In this document: positions 1 through 13,049 of the stretch, piece after piece
Layout: each line of letters begins with the position of its first letter
Numbering within the stretch: position 1 is the stretch's first letter
Assembly (NCBI GenBank): GCA_020284085.1
Contig: JACEVL010006449.1
Coordinates: forward strand, 100,001-164,000
DNA from: Aporrectodea caliginosa
Lineage: Eukaryota > Annelida > Clitellata > Crassiclitellata > Lumbricidae
Length of the DNA stretch: 64,000 nt
Direction: 5' to 3'
Position numbers and translations under genes: made by a program
The notes under the pieces: generated by a model
Database searches by the model: none
What the model saw: only the letters and a program-made list of their open reading frames with translations
What the model was told of the DNA's origin: nothing

Positions 1-500
1 GCAGTTTTTTACCCCCTCCCCCTTGTCAACAACTGTCAAACATTGACGGATTCCCCTAAAAAATTATGTCAACAATCCCAGAAACCCCCCTACAAAAAGG
101 AAACACAATTGCTCAATACATGTAGAATCATTTTTCAAATATTTTACACTAAAAATGCAATCTCGAATTTCAAAATATGAGTTTAGTTTATTACCAGCAT
201 TTTAGTAGTATTTAAACATTAAGCACTTTAAACATTTTTAGCATTACTTAATGTTTTCGCTACCATTTTGAAGGGTCTGTGTTGATTTATTCAAAAAAAT
301 TTGTTGACGTCAAATTATACCGAACCCAGTCCAACCCTTGTCAACAACTGTCAAACTTTTCCAAAAACCTCCCCTATTTTGTTGACATAATTAATGGACG
401 ACCCCTTGGGTGCCAGTTCTGCAGTCTAACCACTGGACAAATCTTGCAACCATATGAAACATTTATACGCATGCATATAAGTATATAAATTATGACGATG
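1..500. other. No gene seen
   Basis: AT-rich sequence. Near-identical phrases (TTGTCAACAACTGTCAAAC at 26 and near 337) show a degenerate local duplication. Confidence 0.5.
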
Positions 501-509
501 TGTTGTTCT

Positions 510-715
510 CTGCCCGAAGGCAAGAACATTGACTTTTATGCCACCAGGGATGAGATAAGTGCATGAGGTGGTTTCCCGTTGCCTTCCTCACAGACAATTA
601 CGCATGGGTTAGCATCTGGTCCAGGGTCGCTTCGCAGTGGCTTGAGGTAGTTTCGAACCTGATACCCTCCGGTTACAAGGCACAGAACATAACCGCTACA
701 CCACCGCGTCCCACT
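510..715 (-). mobile_element. tRNA-derived SINE
   Basis: On the minus strand GACGCGGTGGTGTAGCGGTT (A box) is followed by ATCAGGTTCGAAACT (B box) and a body including TGTGAGGAAGGCAACGGG. I see no second copy in the window. Confidence 0.5.
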
Positions 716-804
716 CTATACGTTATATGTATATATTTGTATGTATATAATATACATGCTGATATATATATAATTATATACATGTGTATTCACACGCATA
801 TGTA

Positions 805-856
805 TGTCTCTGTCTCTCTGTCTCTCTGTCTCTCTGTCTCTGTCTATGTCTCTGTC

Positions 857-894
<38 letters not shown>

Positions 895-1164
895 CCCTCT
901 CTGTCTCTGTCTCTGTCTCTGTCTCCCCCTGTCTCTGTGTGTCTCTGTCTCTGTCTCTGTCTCTGTCTCTGTCTCTGTCCAATGCCAGTCTCTGTCTCTG
1001 TCTCTGTCTCTGTCTCTCTGTCTCTGTGGGGTCTCTGCCCCTGTCTCTGTCCTGTCTCTGTCTCTGGCGTCTGTCTCTCTCTCTCCACTCTCTCTCTCTC
1101 TGTCACGCTCTCTCTCACTCTCTCTCTCTCTCTCTCTCTCTATATATCTCTCTATATATCTCTC

Positions 1165-1201
<37 letters not shown>
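805..1201 (+). repeat. (TCTCTG)n/(TC)n pyrimidine array
   Basis: Compound TCTCTG, TCTG and TC repeats. The open frames across it are artefacts of the repeat. Confidence 0.95.
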
Positions 1202-1203
<2 letters not shown>

Positions 1204-1555
1204 GTATGTATATATCGAGAAAGATGGCTAGATAATATATTAGAATCGTCGGCGAAGACCGCGCTTTGGTGTGGTTGCTGATACGGCGGTTGCTAAACGC
1301 GACCTCAAGCGACTATCGTGGCGCCCTCTTCAGCGATAAACTTACGTGAATGGTGGCCGAGGGGTTTGACCCGGATCAGCTGTTGCGTCTCCATGGTAAC
1401 GTGCGAATTGAAGGATGTACGACACCACTACTCGTCTTTCCGGCCTATAATGGATCTGACCAATGGATGTGATTGCGACCCCTGGGGTCATGAACGAGGC
1501 GCTATATAAATTATTTTACACTTGCAGTCATTCGTATTAATTTTCTGTTGAATTT

Positions 1556-1855
<300 letters not shown>

Positions 1856-2080
1856 AGCCAAATCCTGTTGTTAAACTGGTTGAATTTTAGCGGCTACACA
1901 TAGATTGATTGATAGTGTTTGTCTAACAACGCCGACATGGCAGAAATGATTGGCGTTTGGATAGAGCCTCGCTTCCCTTCCTGTATATTATATGCCGCCA
2001 CACTGAAGGGTGCGTGAACCCCTTCTCATGGGGTTTCACGACTGAATGGCAGCGTGACAGAATCATAATATTTGTGCAGC

Positions 2081-2134
2081 GTTTTCTGTCAAAAATGTGT
2101 TTTCTGTCAAAAATGTGTTTTCTGTCAAAAATGT
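2081..2134 (+). repeat. 18-bp unit repeated three times
   Basis: GTTTTCTGTCAAAAATGT occurs three times without mismatch. Confidence 0.9.
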
Positions 2135-2319
2135 GAAAAACTACCGATTATTGCCACTAACGTACACTGTATAACTATTTTTCTAACATTCAATGGTGCA
2201 AAGCTATATGAAACAATTGCGCGTTAAATGCATATTATAAACACGGGATCTGGAATAGAACCTACTGCAATCGAATCACTACTAAGATCAAACTATTTTT
2301 TAGACTTAAAGTATTCATT

Positions 2320-2480
2320 CATTCATGTCGAACATTTATATAGCGCCCCTTCAAGAAAACTACTAAGAGGCGCTCCCATCTCGAGCACGGCTGAAGACAA
2401 CAGTCTTAAGGTGAGAAAGAACATGGGAGAGAAAGCAAAGTAGTGTAGAAATAGTTGAAAGACTGAGGCTGAATACAAGG
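2320..2480 (-). mobile_element. LINE 3' terminus with (ATGA)n tail
   Basis: The minus strand reads GGGAGCGCCTCTTAGTAG, TTGAAGGGGCGCTATATAAA and then (ATGA)n. The upstream part is degenerate. Confidence 0.6.
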
Positions 2481-2639
2481 AACGTTGTTCGTAATTAAAA
2501 TAAATAACTAAATGGAAGAAAATAAATGAAATCAGCATGAAGGGTGATGATTTGCCATCGCCGTTACCAAGGGTGTCTTGCTCTGGAAGAGGTTGGGACT
2601 TGGGAACCAGCGCAGAATTACGTATCGGAGTGCGCATGA

Positions 2640-2725
2640 TAAGCTAGTGGTCAATATGTTCATTGTAATCACAGAGGCAGAAGGTTCGAATCTCTGCCAT
2701 GCTAGAAGCAATATGAAGACTACTG
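2640..2725 (+). mobile_element. tRNA-like SINE with (ATC)n tail
   Basis: AGCTAGTGGTCAATATGTTC (A-box region) and GAAGGTTCGAATCTCTGCC (B box) lie at tRNA-like spacing, followed within 40 bp by a 175-bp (ATC)n tail. There is no intact acceptor stem, so this is not a functional tRNA gene. Confidence 0.5.
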
Positions 2726-2904
<179 letters not shown>

Positions 2905-3389
2905 TCATCAAATCAAATCAAATCATGCAACCAAATTAAAATAAAACATCATTAAACACAAAAAGGGTACTACTTTGGCAAGCAAAGGGAAACCCAGAAG
3001 GGATAAAGGAAACCCGCTGAGTAGGGCCACCTTAATAGTCATTACAGCAAAAAATTACCAAGATGGTCAACACAGTAAACAAATTTCTTAATCTAATGGC
3101 TGAACCCCAAAGTTCAATACAGTCAAATAATCAATTGTAAGCCTATTAGAAATAATCTACACTTCAAGCAAAATACTAGATAATTCTTAACTAAAAACTT
3201 AACTATTATCTTAACTACACGCGGCTATTTACACTTTATGAAAAATACTAATTTATAACTTGGAAGAGAGTAGTACAGTACGCAATCTCTTTTAAAGGTC
3301 AATAGATTATTGGTGAGACGTATTACCGATGGTATTTTATTCCATACCTGAGTACCATATGACTTGATAGTGAAACGTCTGGTATTAGT

Positions 3390-3590
3390 GTGATGGTATC
3401 ATCATCATCATCTTCTTCTTCTTCTTTTTCTTCTTCTCTCATTCTTCTTCTTCTTCTTCAAGTTGTTGTTGCTGTTATTGTGTCTTTGTTGTTGTTGCTT
3501 TTGTTGTTGTTGTTGTTCTTCTTCCTCCTCCTCCTCCTCCTCCTCCTCTTCCTCTTCCTCTTCTTCTTCTGCGTTTGCTCCTGCTTTTAG
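3390..3590 (+). repeat. Trinucleotide pyrimidine tract (TCT, TTG, CCT)
   Basis: Blocks of TCT, TTG and TCC trinucleotides with no stable open frame. Confidence 0.85.
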
Positions 3591-4050
3591 CAGCCTCTCA
3601 AAGGCGCGTGTATTCAGCTACATAACCGTGAGTTAAGGTTATCGGATTGACTGATCACTGAACTGGCTGATGCCTACCCCCCTCCTCCTCCTCCTCCTCC
3701 CCCTCTTCCTCCAAACAAGCGTCATCGAAGCGATAACAATGTCCTGAATATAACATTAAGTCTTAACCGACCCGTGAGCATTACCCCGATCGTGCATTAC
3801 AGACCAATCCAACAAAAACGCCATTAATACAGATTTAAGGTCCGGGAAACCGTTTGTACCCAATGCCCGAACGTCGGAGTAAGAGCAGCTGCTGACGCCA
3901 TTAGAATATGATCACTATAGTTACTGATTCTGCTATGGATCTGGATGGAATATTAAGTGAGACCTCTGTTGGGATGTTTTGTTTAGTCATGTCGTTAGTT
4001 CGGTGTTTATCTGTTTGTACGCATGCAACATTCACCATGCATGGACGCGC

Positions 4051-4330
4051 TCGATTGTGTAGTCGTTAGCGCGCTGGACTGTCAATCGAGAGGTCGGGGG
4101 TTCAAAGGCCCGGCAGGGCAGAAATTTGGTTCGAGATTTCTGTCCCACCTGCACCCACTAGCCAACTCAGCTGCAATGCGTACACTGACAGTACACTGGA
4201 AGGATGAAACGGCGATTGAGAGGACTTGCCACCCGCTCTCATATTATGCCGAGGCTAAGAAAATGAAGTCGGTAACACTTCATACTCATTGCTGCTTCAT
4301 AGCTAGCTTAAGGGACTGCTTTTATTTTTC
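4051..4330 (+). mobile_element. tRNA-derived SINE (family A)
   Basis: The head has an A-box-like GTCGTTAGCGCGCTGGACT and a B-box-like GGGGGTTCAAAG. The body contains GAGATTTCTGTCCCACCTGC, GCTAAGAAAATGAAG and TAACACTTCAT. It aligns along its whole length with the minus-strand copy at 27505-27785. Confidence 0.75.
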
Positions 4331-4984
4331 TTCAACATTCACCAGTGTCGTCCACAATCGAATACCTGCGCAACAATATTGAAGGTGCAACGAGTTTCTG
4401 TGACTGTTTGAAGAGATACCTTTTTATGTGTATTCGATACCTTTTCTTCATTTCATGGTAATTCGCGCTTTCGATATAACGCAAGAACCGATTGCAACTA
4501 GATTCTTACTTATTGTTTAATTACTGCACTGTGTCCCAATTGAACTGATACCCTTATTTACTTGGCAATAAATCTGTCAATTCAAAACACAATTCAATAT
4601 TTTACAGATTGATAAATTATCGGGCATTTTGAACAACATTTGACAGCAGATTAATTCTGAATGTTGCTGTCTTCGTGTTTTTGTCGTATTGAAAAATTTA
4701 ATGAAATGTTGCCTAGAATATGAATTTTCCCTTGTTGGAAATTTCGATTTTTTTGGGTACAAATTTGAGTGCGCATAACTTTGGACTCTGTTGATAGAAT
4801 TTGATGAATGTTTCGGAAAATATTGATTTTTATATCTCTATTTCAATCTCTGAAATTTTATTGAATAATTTTTAGAATTGACAGATTTATTGCCAAAACA
4901 AAAATCGCATAAGTTCAGTTGGGATAGCCTACAGTGTAGAAATTACACATAACTAGCCTAGCCTCAGAGCATAATTATTATGCA

Positions 4985-5095
4985 CAACTTATTGCGCTCG
5001 TGAATAAGCTGGTGCCCTGCGCTTGGCTTTCAAGTGGCGCTTTAGAAGTTTAGAATTAACGATTACGTTAACGATTACGATGGTAAACTAGGGGT
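4985..5095 (+). mobile_element. Dispersed 3'-end repeat (CGCTCGTGAATAAGC family)
   Basis: CGCTCGTGAATAAGCTGGTG, CCCTGCGCTTGGCTT and TGGCGCTTTAGAAGTTTAG with a (TTAACGA) tail. Further copies lie at 30950-31040 and 45885-45960, with partial relatives near 11955 and 12840. Confidence 0.55.
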
Positions 5096-5696
5096 AAGTG
5101 ATCATTTGTTATAGGGCTTGGTAGCATATAACTGGGATACTGGATGAGATGACCTTTACCCTTCAAAGTGGAGCGCAAATTCTAAATAACAGTGATACAG
5201 CAGACACTGATGGGTATATTTCATAATTATATGAATATTTTTAAATATGAATATTGTTATATATATGAATATTTCTTTATGAAAGACATCCACTGTTTTG
5301 TGTAACTGCATGTATAGCGTAAAAACACATCCAAGGTCTCTTCATAATTGGCAACGACGAACAGATAGATACGTTTCCCGTCGAGTCTAAGTTTCATGTC
5401 ATATATATAATATATCTATATAGGCCCTATAATTAGCACATATATATCATATATTCTTTTATAAGCCTACCATGAATTTATTCCGATATTTCTGCTTGCA
5501 TTATATCTTTCTGGCAGCGTCGCAGTTCTTTCTCGTTTCCTGTCTGGTCCACCCGTAACGTGATATTGTTATAAACACGGCATCTCTGCACACCCCTCTG
5601 ACTTGACGCAGCGCATTTAAATAGGTTGATGCCTGCGTTTAGCTTAAATGTCCAGTTTACAATTGAGACTACGTAAACAAGTAGCAACCTACTAAC

Positions 5697-5932
5697 CAGT
5701 GGCGTAACGAGGGGGGCAGGGGGCGGCGCCCCCGGGCGCAGGACGGGGGCGCAAAATTAGGTCTGAAAATGTGTTTTTGTTAAAGAAATCAGGTGAAAAT
5801 AGAAAATATTTTAAAAAGTAACTTTTTGTACCGTGAGTCTGGGGCGCGCGGGTAGGGGGGGCGCAAAATGATATTTGACAAGTTTCAGGAAATTCTTGCC
5901 CCCGGGCGCACGAACCCCTAGTTACGCCACTG
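5697..5932. mobile_element. hAT-like MITE with 8-bp target-site duplication
   Basis: The left end CAGTGGCGTAACGAGG and the right end, read in reverse as CAGTGGCGTAACTAGG, form terminal inverted repeats. The element is flanked by perfect 8-bp direct repeats CTACTAAC (5689-5696 and 5933-5940), the hAT signature. The ends are GC-rich (GGGGGCG, CCCCCGGGCGC) and the centre AT-rich. At 236 bp it has no coding capacity and would depend on a transposase elsewhere. Confidence 0.9.
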
Positions 5933-5974
5933 CTACTAACTACAGTAAACACTTAACTATAATCTGGTGATGCC

Positions 5975-6140
5975 AGGAAACAATTTGGGGGGGTTTCATT
6001 GGACATAGGCCTATATTCGCAAAAGTTAAATTTTTTGTATTTCGCATATAAAAGCATATAAAAAATTGTTGGACAATTTATTTGGGCGAGGTTTGAACCC
6101 ATATACCGCCCTCCCCCTAAATACGCCCATGGGTGATGCG
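5975..6140. mobile_element. MITE copy ending in CATGGGCGTA
   Basis: The segment shares TTCGCATATAAAAGCATATAAAAAATT, TTATTTGGGCGAGG and TTTGAACCC with 56695-56875. It ends in CTAAATACGCCCATGGG, the reverse of the CATGGGCGTAT terminus of the second copy. The left boundary is not clear. Confidence 0.45.
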
Positions 6141-6299
6141 TGGCTAGCACGGATCTAAATTTTATTTTAAAAATCGGTTAGCCGTTAACGTTGAGTGAGT
6201 TCAGTAGGAATATAATTATTGACAGTTGTTAGTCTGAAACGGTTTAAACTGCGACAGAAACAGAAAATATATCCATAGGCGAACTGCTGTTAAAAAATA

Positions 6300-6490
6300 C
6301 GCCTACCTGTATGAATCAAAGGTGATGTAGGCCAATTATCCCAAAATCATGCCTGCCTGCTTTAAGCAACGGAAATGTAGCCGAATTATCTGAAAATCAG
6401 ACCTATACCTGTGTTAATCACAGGTGATGTAGGCCAGATATCTCAAAAATCAGAACTACACCTATTAAGTAAAGATAATGTAGGTAATCA
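6300..6490 (+). repeat. Degenerate ~50-bp tandem repeat, four copies
   Basis: Each unit has CCTACCTGT, then a spacer, GGTGATGTAGGCC, then AATTATC and CAAAATC. Related single pieces occur near 11640 (AATCACAGGTGATGTA) and 23750. Confidence 0.65.
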
Positions 6491-7013
6491 CACGGATGTG
6501 ACAAGACCATCCGTTATATATACATACATACATGCATATACATATACATATATAATATGGCAAAATGGATGCGTTTCATGAGTGCATGCCTCATACAATT
6601 ATGAAATACAATCATTTCACAGTTGTTTTGTTCAACTGGACACGGACATCTCATAATTATTGGCATCGATGGCTGGAGTCCACGTTTAGTCGAAGTCTCA
6701 AGTTATATACATATATATATATAATATAAATTTATATATTATATGTACATGTATATTATATATATATATATAGGCCTAAGCTTATATACGAACGCTTATG
6801 TAAAGTCTCTTGGGAATTTCGTAATACATGTAATAGTTGTGCACTACGCGTGTATTTCCATTAACGCGTACAATACCATCGTGTAACTATTCAGGTGAGC
6901 GGCAAACAACATCAGTTGCGTGTTCATCAGCGCATCGCATACAGACTGTGCTTGTTAATTGACGAAGCACTGCATGGCATGATGCTATAGACTACATCTC
7001 TGACTTCTCCATT

Positions 7014-7126
7014 CGAGTAGCAGACAACCGAAACAGATCTTGTGGTCTTCGACGAGGTTTGGCGACTGTTCCTTCTCTGTCGCAGGACCCACTGCGTGGA
7101 ACAGTCTTCCCCACCAAGTGCAAAAT
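7014..7126 (+). mobile_element. LINE C-terminal fragment
   Basis: Translation contains STRFGDCSFSVAGPTAWNSLP, the conserved LINE C-terminal motif. It is directly joined to an unrelated repeat at 7127, so it is a broken copy. Confidence 0.6.
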
Positions 7127-7300
7127 GCCACCTTTCTCTTGTCTTCTTGTGGTTCTCTGCCTCTTAGGCAGGTTCAAATGTCCGACGTCGCCACTCCTCT
7201 CGTTGTTGGGCCTCTTCTTCAGCTTCCTGTAACCGTTTGTCATCATTTCCAATCCAGCATCATCTGTCTGGGTCTTTCTCTTGTCTTCCTTCCCTCATCA
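7127..7300 (-). mobile_element. Dispersed repeat, second copy of the 15508 family
   Basis: Strong similarity to 15508-15700 in the same orientation (CTCTGCCTCTTAGGCAGG, CTCGTTGTTGGGCCTCTTCT, AATCCAGCATCATCTG). Confidence 0.55.
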
Positions 7301-7304
7301 CCTT

Positions 7305-7925
7305 TCTGGAGACATAAATCACAGCTCAAGACTTTTAAACAATTATAATATTATGACTGTCATTGATTTATTGAACTCATGTACAGCGCTCTTTCCTTCG
7401 GCCTCGACTGAGTACGTCATGTTAATGTAGCTAAATACTGGATGAAAATAATGTAACGAAATATTCCTGCCAAAAAAGAGCCGAAACGAACGTTCCGGTG
7501 CGTTCCGTGCGTTCCGGTGCGTTCCGGTCCCAAGACTCCCAACCAACTGATCCCTGATTATTACATAGTGTCTTTTAGGGAGCCTCTTTGAAGAAGTAAA
7601 CAGCATTTTAGTTTTAAAAAAATTAATCAGTAGCAGGCTACCACGAAACTGTTGTTTTCCAAGATAAAATTTTCTCTTAATAACTTCTTCGGCATCTTAA
7701 TAACTTCTTTGGCATCATGACAAGTGTTTATTTATGAACGCGTCCATCATCAAAGAATAGGTCACGTGGGCGGCGCTGCTATGACGTCGAACTCGAAATG
7801 CTCGAAAATATTTTGACAGCACCGAGGAAACAGATGCCAGAAGTTCTGTTGCTTCCGCTTTTTCTGTTTACCTGCTTCCTACTCTTTTTCCTCTTCTTCT
7901 TATACGTTATCGTCTTCCTATTTTT
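7305..7925. other. No gene seen
   Basis: Unique-looking sequence with a short GTTCCGGTGC repeat (about four units) at 7493-7528. Confidence 0.5.
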
Positions 7926-7937
7926 CTTTTTCAACTC

Positions 7938-7951
7938 TTTCATCATCGTCG

Positions 7952-7983
<32 letters not shown>

Positions 7984-8135
7984 ATCATCATCATCATCAT
8001 CATTATCATATTCGTCGTCGTCATCGTCCTCATCATCATCATCATCATCATCGTCATCATCACCACCACCATCATCGTCATCGTCATCATCATCATCATC
8101 AACATCATCATCATCATCATCATCGTCATCATTAT
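7938..8135 (+). repeat. (GTC)n/(ATC)n trinucleotide array
   Basis: Mixed GTC and ATC triplets. The Asp-rich minus-strand frame is a translation of the array. Confidence 0.9.
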
Positions 8136-8979
8136 CAATGTTTTTTTCTACTTCTATTTGTCTTCTTCTGCTTTTACTTCGCAATTCGTCTTCGCATTTT
8201 CTTCCTCCTTTTCTCGTTCGTATTCGTATTCTTTATTCTTTATCTACTTCCTCTTTCACTCGGATTTCTTGTTCTTCGCATTCTTCCGGTTCGCATTTCC
8301 TTCCCAGTCATCTACCTGTTTTCTAGCGTAATTCAATTACTTTCAAAACGAACCAAAGACAGAGCACAAAGGCACATCTAACGCCTCGCACAAGATATCA
8401 CATCTAAAACCTTGACAAGACGCGAGCTATAGACGTTGTTGTCAATAACGAAGGGACTTTGTATATCTTCCGAAACATTGGATCCGAATTAATTGCTCAC
8501 GAACTCACCATATCCGCTGACGTGCACATCTCTCCATATCACTAGCATAATGATGCTCTGGATTATATGGCTTGGCCGGAAAAGCGTTAAAAGCAATCGC
8601 CTGTCGTTGGCTTTCTGAATCACGGCTTCAGCGAGTAATGTCACGCAAAATGGCCGATCTGTCCTCTTATCTGCAGGTCCGTGCTTGGCTCTCGTTTACT
8701 AAGATCTCGCCTGCGATTAAGATCTGGCCGTGTAAAGGCTGGAGTATCATGGCCTTGAATATCGCCTGTTCGAAGCTGAGACTATTGTTTCGATTCTTCG
8801 CGGATATTCGCTCTTTCGGTGACATCCGTGGAAAGTGGATGAGACCCAGGCATTAGCCAAGCCAGGTAATCATTAGCCAGGTAATCATGAGCCTCGAATG
8901 ACAAAAATTGTTATGAATTCAGAGACAATTGCTAGTAATAACCTTTCTCAGACGTAATGGCTCGACGTAACGGTCGACG

Positions 8980-9005
8980 AGACAGAAAGAGAAAGAGAGA
9001 CACAG

Positions 9006-9036
<31 letters not shown>

Positions 9037-9117
9037 GACAGAGACAGACAGACAGGCAGACAGGCAGGAAGGCAGGCAGACAGACAGAGACACAGAGACA
9101 GACGAAAAGAGGCAGAG

Positions 9118-9166
<49 letters not shown>

Positions 9167-9258
9167 CACACACAGACAGATAGACAGCAGACAGAGACAG
9201 CGACAGAGACAGAGACAGAGCGACAGAGACAGAGACAGATAAACAGAGAGACAGAGAG
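8980..9258 (+). repeat. (GACA)n/(GA)n array
   Basis: Purine-biased GACA, GAGA and CAGG units. Confidence 0.9.
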
Positions 9259-9599
9259 TATAGCGCCTCAGAGGTATAAGGTATATCAAAGGATACTGAT
9301 TGGAATTCAGTCTCCTAGATGGAGAGAAGTTTGATTTACATGTTATTCAGTTAAAAGAGAGCAAAAAAGTCAGGAGGCGGAAGCCAGTTTTTTAAGTTTC
9401 TGCAATCGCGTCGGACGAAGAAATTACCAGAAATTGTTTTTGTCAACCATCATAATATGCTCGTTATGCGAAATGTTGGGAGGCAGGAGTAAGTTATAGA
9501 CTTTGACCTTGAAGACTTAGATCAGATAAAGTAGGAAAAAGGCTGGGTGACGTAGAGTACGGATAGGTAAAACATATAGTGAGGTAACGTTTGCATTTA

Positions 9600-9700
9600 T
9601 GAAATGTAGTGTAACTGAACATTTATATAGCGCCCATTCAAGATATCTACTCAGAGGCGCTAGCCTATCTGATGTTAAATGTAAGTACGAGCGAACATAT
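9600..9700 (-). mobile_element. LINE 3' terminus
   Basis: The minus strand reads GCCTCTGAGTAGATATCTTG and AATGGGCGCTATATAAATG. Truncated. Confidence 0.5.
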
Positions 9701-9806
9701 TACATCGGTTGGCAAAACAATGCACAGTAAGCTGAAAGAGTCACCAGTGGCGGGCCCACGCATACACGAGGAACCAACCAACGGATTCATGTCGACAGCT
9801 AAAGAT

Positions 9807-9810
<4 letters not shown>

Positions 9811-9873
<63 letters not shown>
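9811..9873. repeat. (TA)n dinucleotide array
   Basis: About 31 TA units. Similar TA arrays lie at 21462-21525, 26942-26990, 27214-27252, 50196-50229, 52708-52731 and 57513-57572. Confidence 0.95.
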
Positions 9874-9874
<1 letters not shown>

Positions 9875-10617
9875 TCGCTCAGTGCCATTGTGAGGTGCTC
9901 TAAAAGCGTTATTAAGTGTTTTGTACATTACAATACATCAACGTTAATTGACTTTACAATGTAGTTACTGTAAGGCGAGATAATGCTAAGTTAGGTAAAG
10001 TAATGGTTTGCTAATATAAGGTTATGTATGGTAGAGAGTGTAAGGTAACTGCGTATCGTTTTTACATGACTCTTAACTAGCAGTCCCTGGAGGCGCGGAC
10101 CTGAAATATTTTGGGTGAAGCGCAAAGGCAACAATAGTATAATCCGATAGCCAAACGATTACGATCGTAACTGGGAGACTGGGAATATGATGGACATAAG
10201 GACCTCAGAACAAACTCCATAAGGGTAGTAGAGCAATACAATAGCAAAGGGTTAAAAAGTGCTTAAGAACAAAGGCTTCAGAAGTAAGTATCTCTTGGAC
10301 AGGACACGAAAAACTATAGAGCAGCAGGGTCAAGACTGACGAAAGCGATATTTCATGCAGATCCAAGGACGATGTAGAGAAACTGGAACAGGCCGAGGAC
10401 GACATTTCAGAGACAAAACGGCTAATTATACTTTCAAATGAATTGGTTCGTACAAGGCTTCGTCCAAGGTCCGGCCATCGGTTCTTTATTGCTGATCCTT
10501 GAACCTAACCGACTCCACAGGTCAGTCTAGAAGGCAATCTGTTTGGAACAACCGATGCAATATTGCTTTCTATATACTGCAGACAAAGCAAGCTTTGTCT
10601 ATGTCTTCCGTGAGCTC

Positions 10618-11400
<783 letters not shown>

Positions 11401-12014
11401 CGCTCTTTTACTTTCTCTCCGCTTGTTCGAATGCCTGAATAGAATATCCGTTTACTGGCCTCTCCTAGTATTCACCGACTCCTAAAAGCAATGCATTATC
11501 TGAGGTCTATAATTATGATCAGACGGCCAGATATAGACTTTTATATGTCTTTAAGACTGTTAGCCAATAAAGCACGCCTACTTTGTCCAACACCCAGACT
11601 CTCGTCCACCTAAAAATCTCCTTACTGTCTAGTATTAAATCACAGGTGATGTACCAGTAAAAGTAACTAAAGGCAGCACACTCCACAGGAGTGCCTAAAA
11701 TAGCGTGTTCTATGACAAAAAGCTTGCAGCCGACATTGTCGATCGTGCAGCTGACTTGTTTTCAGTGTGACTTGTCAAAACCGCGCCAGAACTCTCTCGT
11801 TACTAACTACTAGTGTGAAGTGTGTAGTATTAATTTTCAGATTAGTCTGAGACTCCAAGTCAGCTACAAACTATTTCATTCTAATGCCTGAAATTTCATT
11901 GACTAGTTGAAGTAGATGTTAACGCTTTGAGGAATAGTTACAGTTGGTTTTTCAGCGCTCGTGAATAAGTAGAACCTCTAGATGTATGCACGCACTAACA
12001 CTTGTCATTCATTT

Positions 12015-12244
12015 TTTTAACCATAAGATTAGCTGGTCCTACTGATTGGAATAACTTACCAAAGTCACTGCGCAATCTCCCGAATCTTGCACTGCTTAAA
12101 ATGTTAGAGGCTGCCTTAGAGCCTATAGTCCTTGACTAGGGTATAGTAATTACCTAAATAGGGTTACTCATTGTCCTAGCACAATTGGTTAAGCGGCCTA
12201 GTTAAGTATTGTTAGTTATGCTAGTTATTTTCTTCTTTCTGCCA
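12015..12244 (+). mobile_element. LINE C-terminal fragment
   Basis: An in-frame stretch RLAGPTDWNNLPKSLRNL continues through LLKMLEAALEPIVLD to a stop near 12138. It is the C-terminus of a non-LTR element, followed by a short 3' UTR and then by the minus SINE at 12245. Confidence 0.65.
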
Positions 12245-12545
12245 TTACAATATATAATAATATTTTCGTTTATTGAAACAATCCGGTTGACAAACCGCAA
12301 GCGGTTACAGTGTACAATAATTATACAATTGAAACAATTCACAAGAACACAAATGACAGAAGACTTTGTAAATCATCTTAACTCTTAACATATACTCTTA
12401 ACTACTAACAGAACAGACAGCCTGCAATACACGGGCGCTAATAGCAGCCTACAAAGCATGTCATTTGCCCTACGGGACTCGAACTCGGTACCTCTCGCTC
12501 TCTATGCCACTCATTGTTTATCCAATGCGTTATGGCCCCCGAAAT
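12245..12545 (-). mobile_element. Composite tRNA-derived SINE (family B), near full length
   Basis: Read on the minus strand it begins with a tRNA-like head with B box GAGTTCGAGTCCCG. Then come CATGCTTTGTAGGCTGCTA, GTCTGTTCTGTTAGTAGTTAAG, CTTCTGTCATTTGTGTTC, GGTTTGTCAACCGGATTG and the terminus CAATAAACGAAAATATT. It is the best-preserved copy of the family here. Confidence 0.65.
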
Positions 12546-12792
12546 TTCAGGCATTAGAAGCTAGGCCACTTAACTTAATATGTATACTCAGCCGTCATCC
12601 TTCTGCTCACATTGTAGGCCACGCGAGTATCCCTAACTTAGGCGGACTTCAGTCCTTTTTGGCTATCCAATTGTTTCCATCAATAGTTAACATGCTAATC
12701 ATGTGATCTGATTGTTTTAAATTTCCCGAATCACGATCGGTGACTATTCTGTATCACTATACTTGTTATCTTTTCTCTGGGAACAATAAAAG

Positions 12793-12793
<1 letters not shown>

Positions 12794-12840
<47 letters not shown>
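12794..12840 (+). repeat. (GATT)n array
   Basis: It follows GAACAATAAAAG, a retroposon-like terminus. Confidence 0.85.
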
Positions 12841-12939
12841 CAACTCGGTGCTTTGCGCTTAGCTTTAGAGTGTCTACCGGATATTGTACAGCTAGTCTCA
12901 ATGTTTTTTAGTTTAATTATTAATTACTAACTTTTCTGC

Positions 12940-13045
12940 TACTATTTGATAACTTTGTATAATTTCGCATGAACAGCGCCGTGCTTTTGCCAGGGTTTAA
13001 TAAAGAACACACTTACTTACTCACTTACTTACTTATTTACTTACT
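12940..13045 (+). mobile_element. Retroposon 3' end with (ACTT)n tail
   Basis: TTTAATAAAGAACACACTTA followed by (CTTA)n. The reverse complement of the same terminus occurs at 31165-31200, with (AAGT)n. Confidence 0.5.
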
Positions 13046-13049
13046 TTAA

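Noticed and set aside
4051..4130. Functional tRNA gene
   Set aside because: A- and B-box-like motifs are present, but the acceptor stem does not pair and the sequence continues as a SINE shared with 27505-27785. The same reasoning applies to 2640, 12465, 51966 and 52230.
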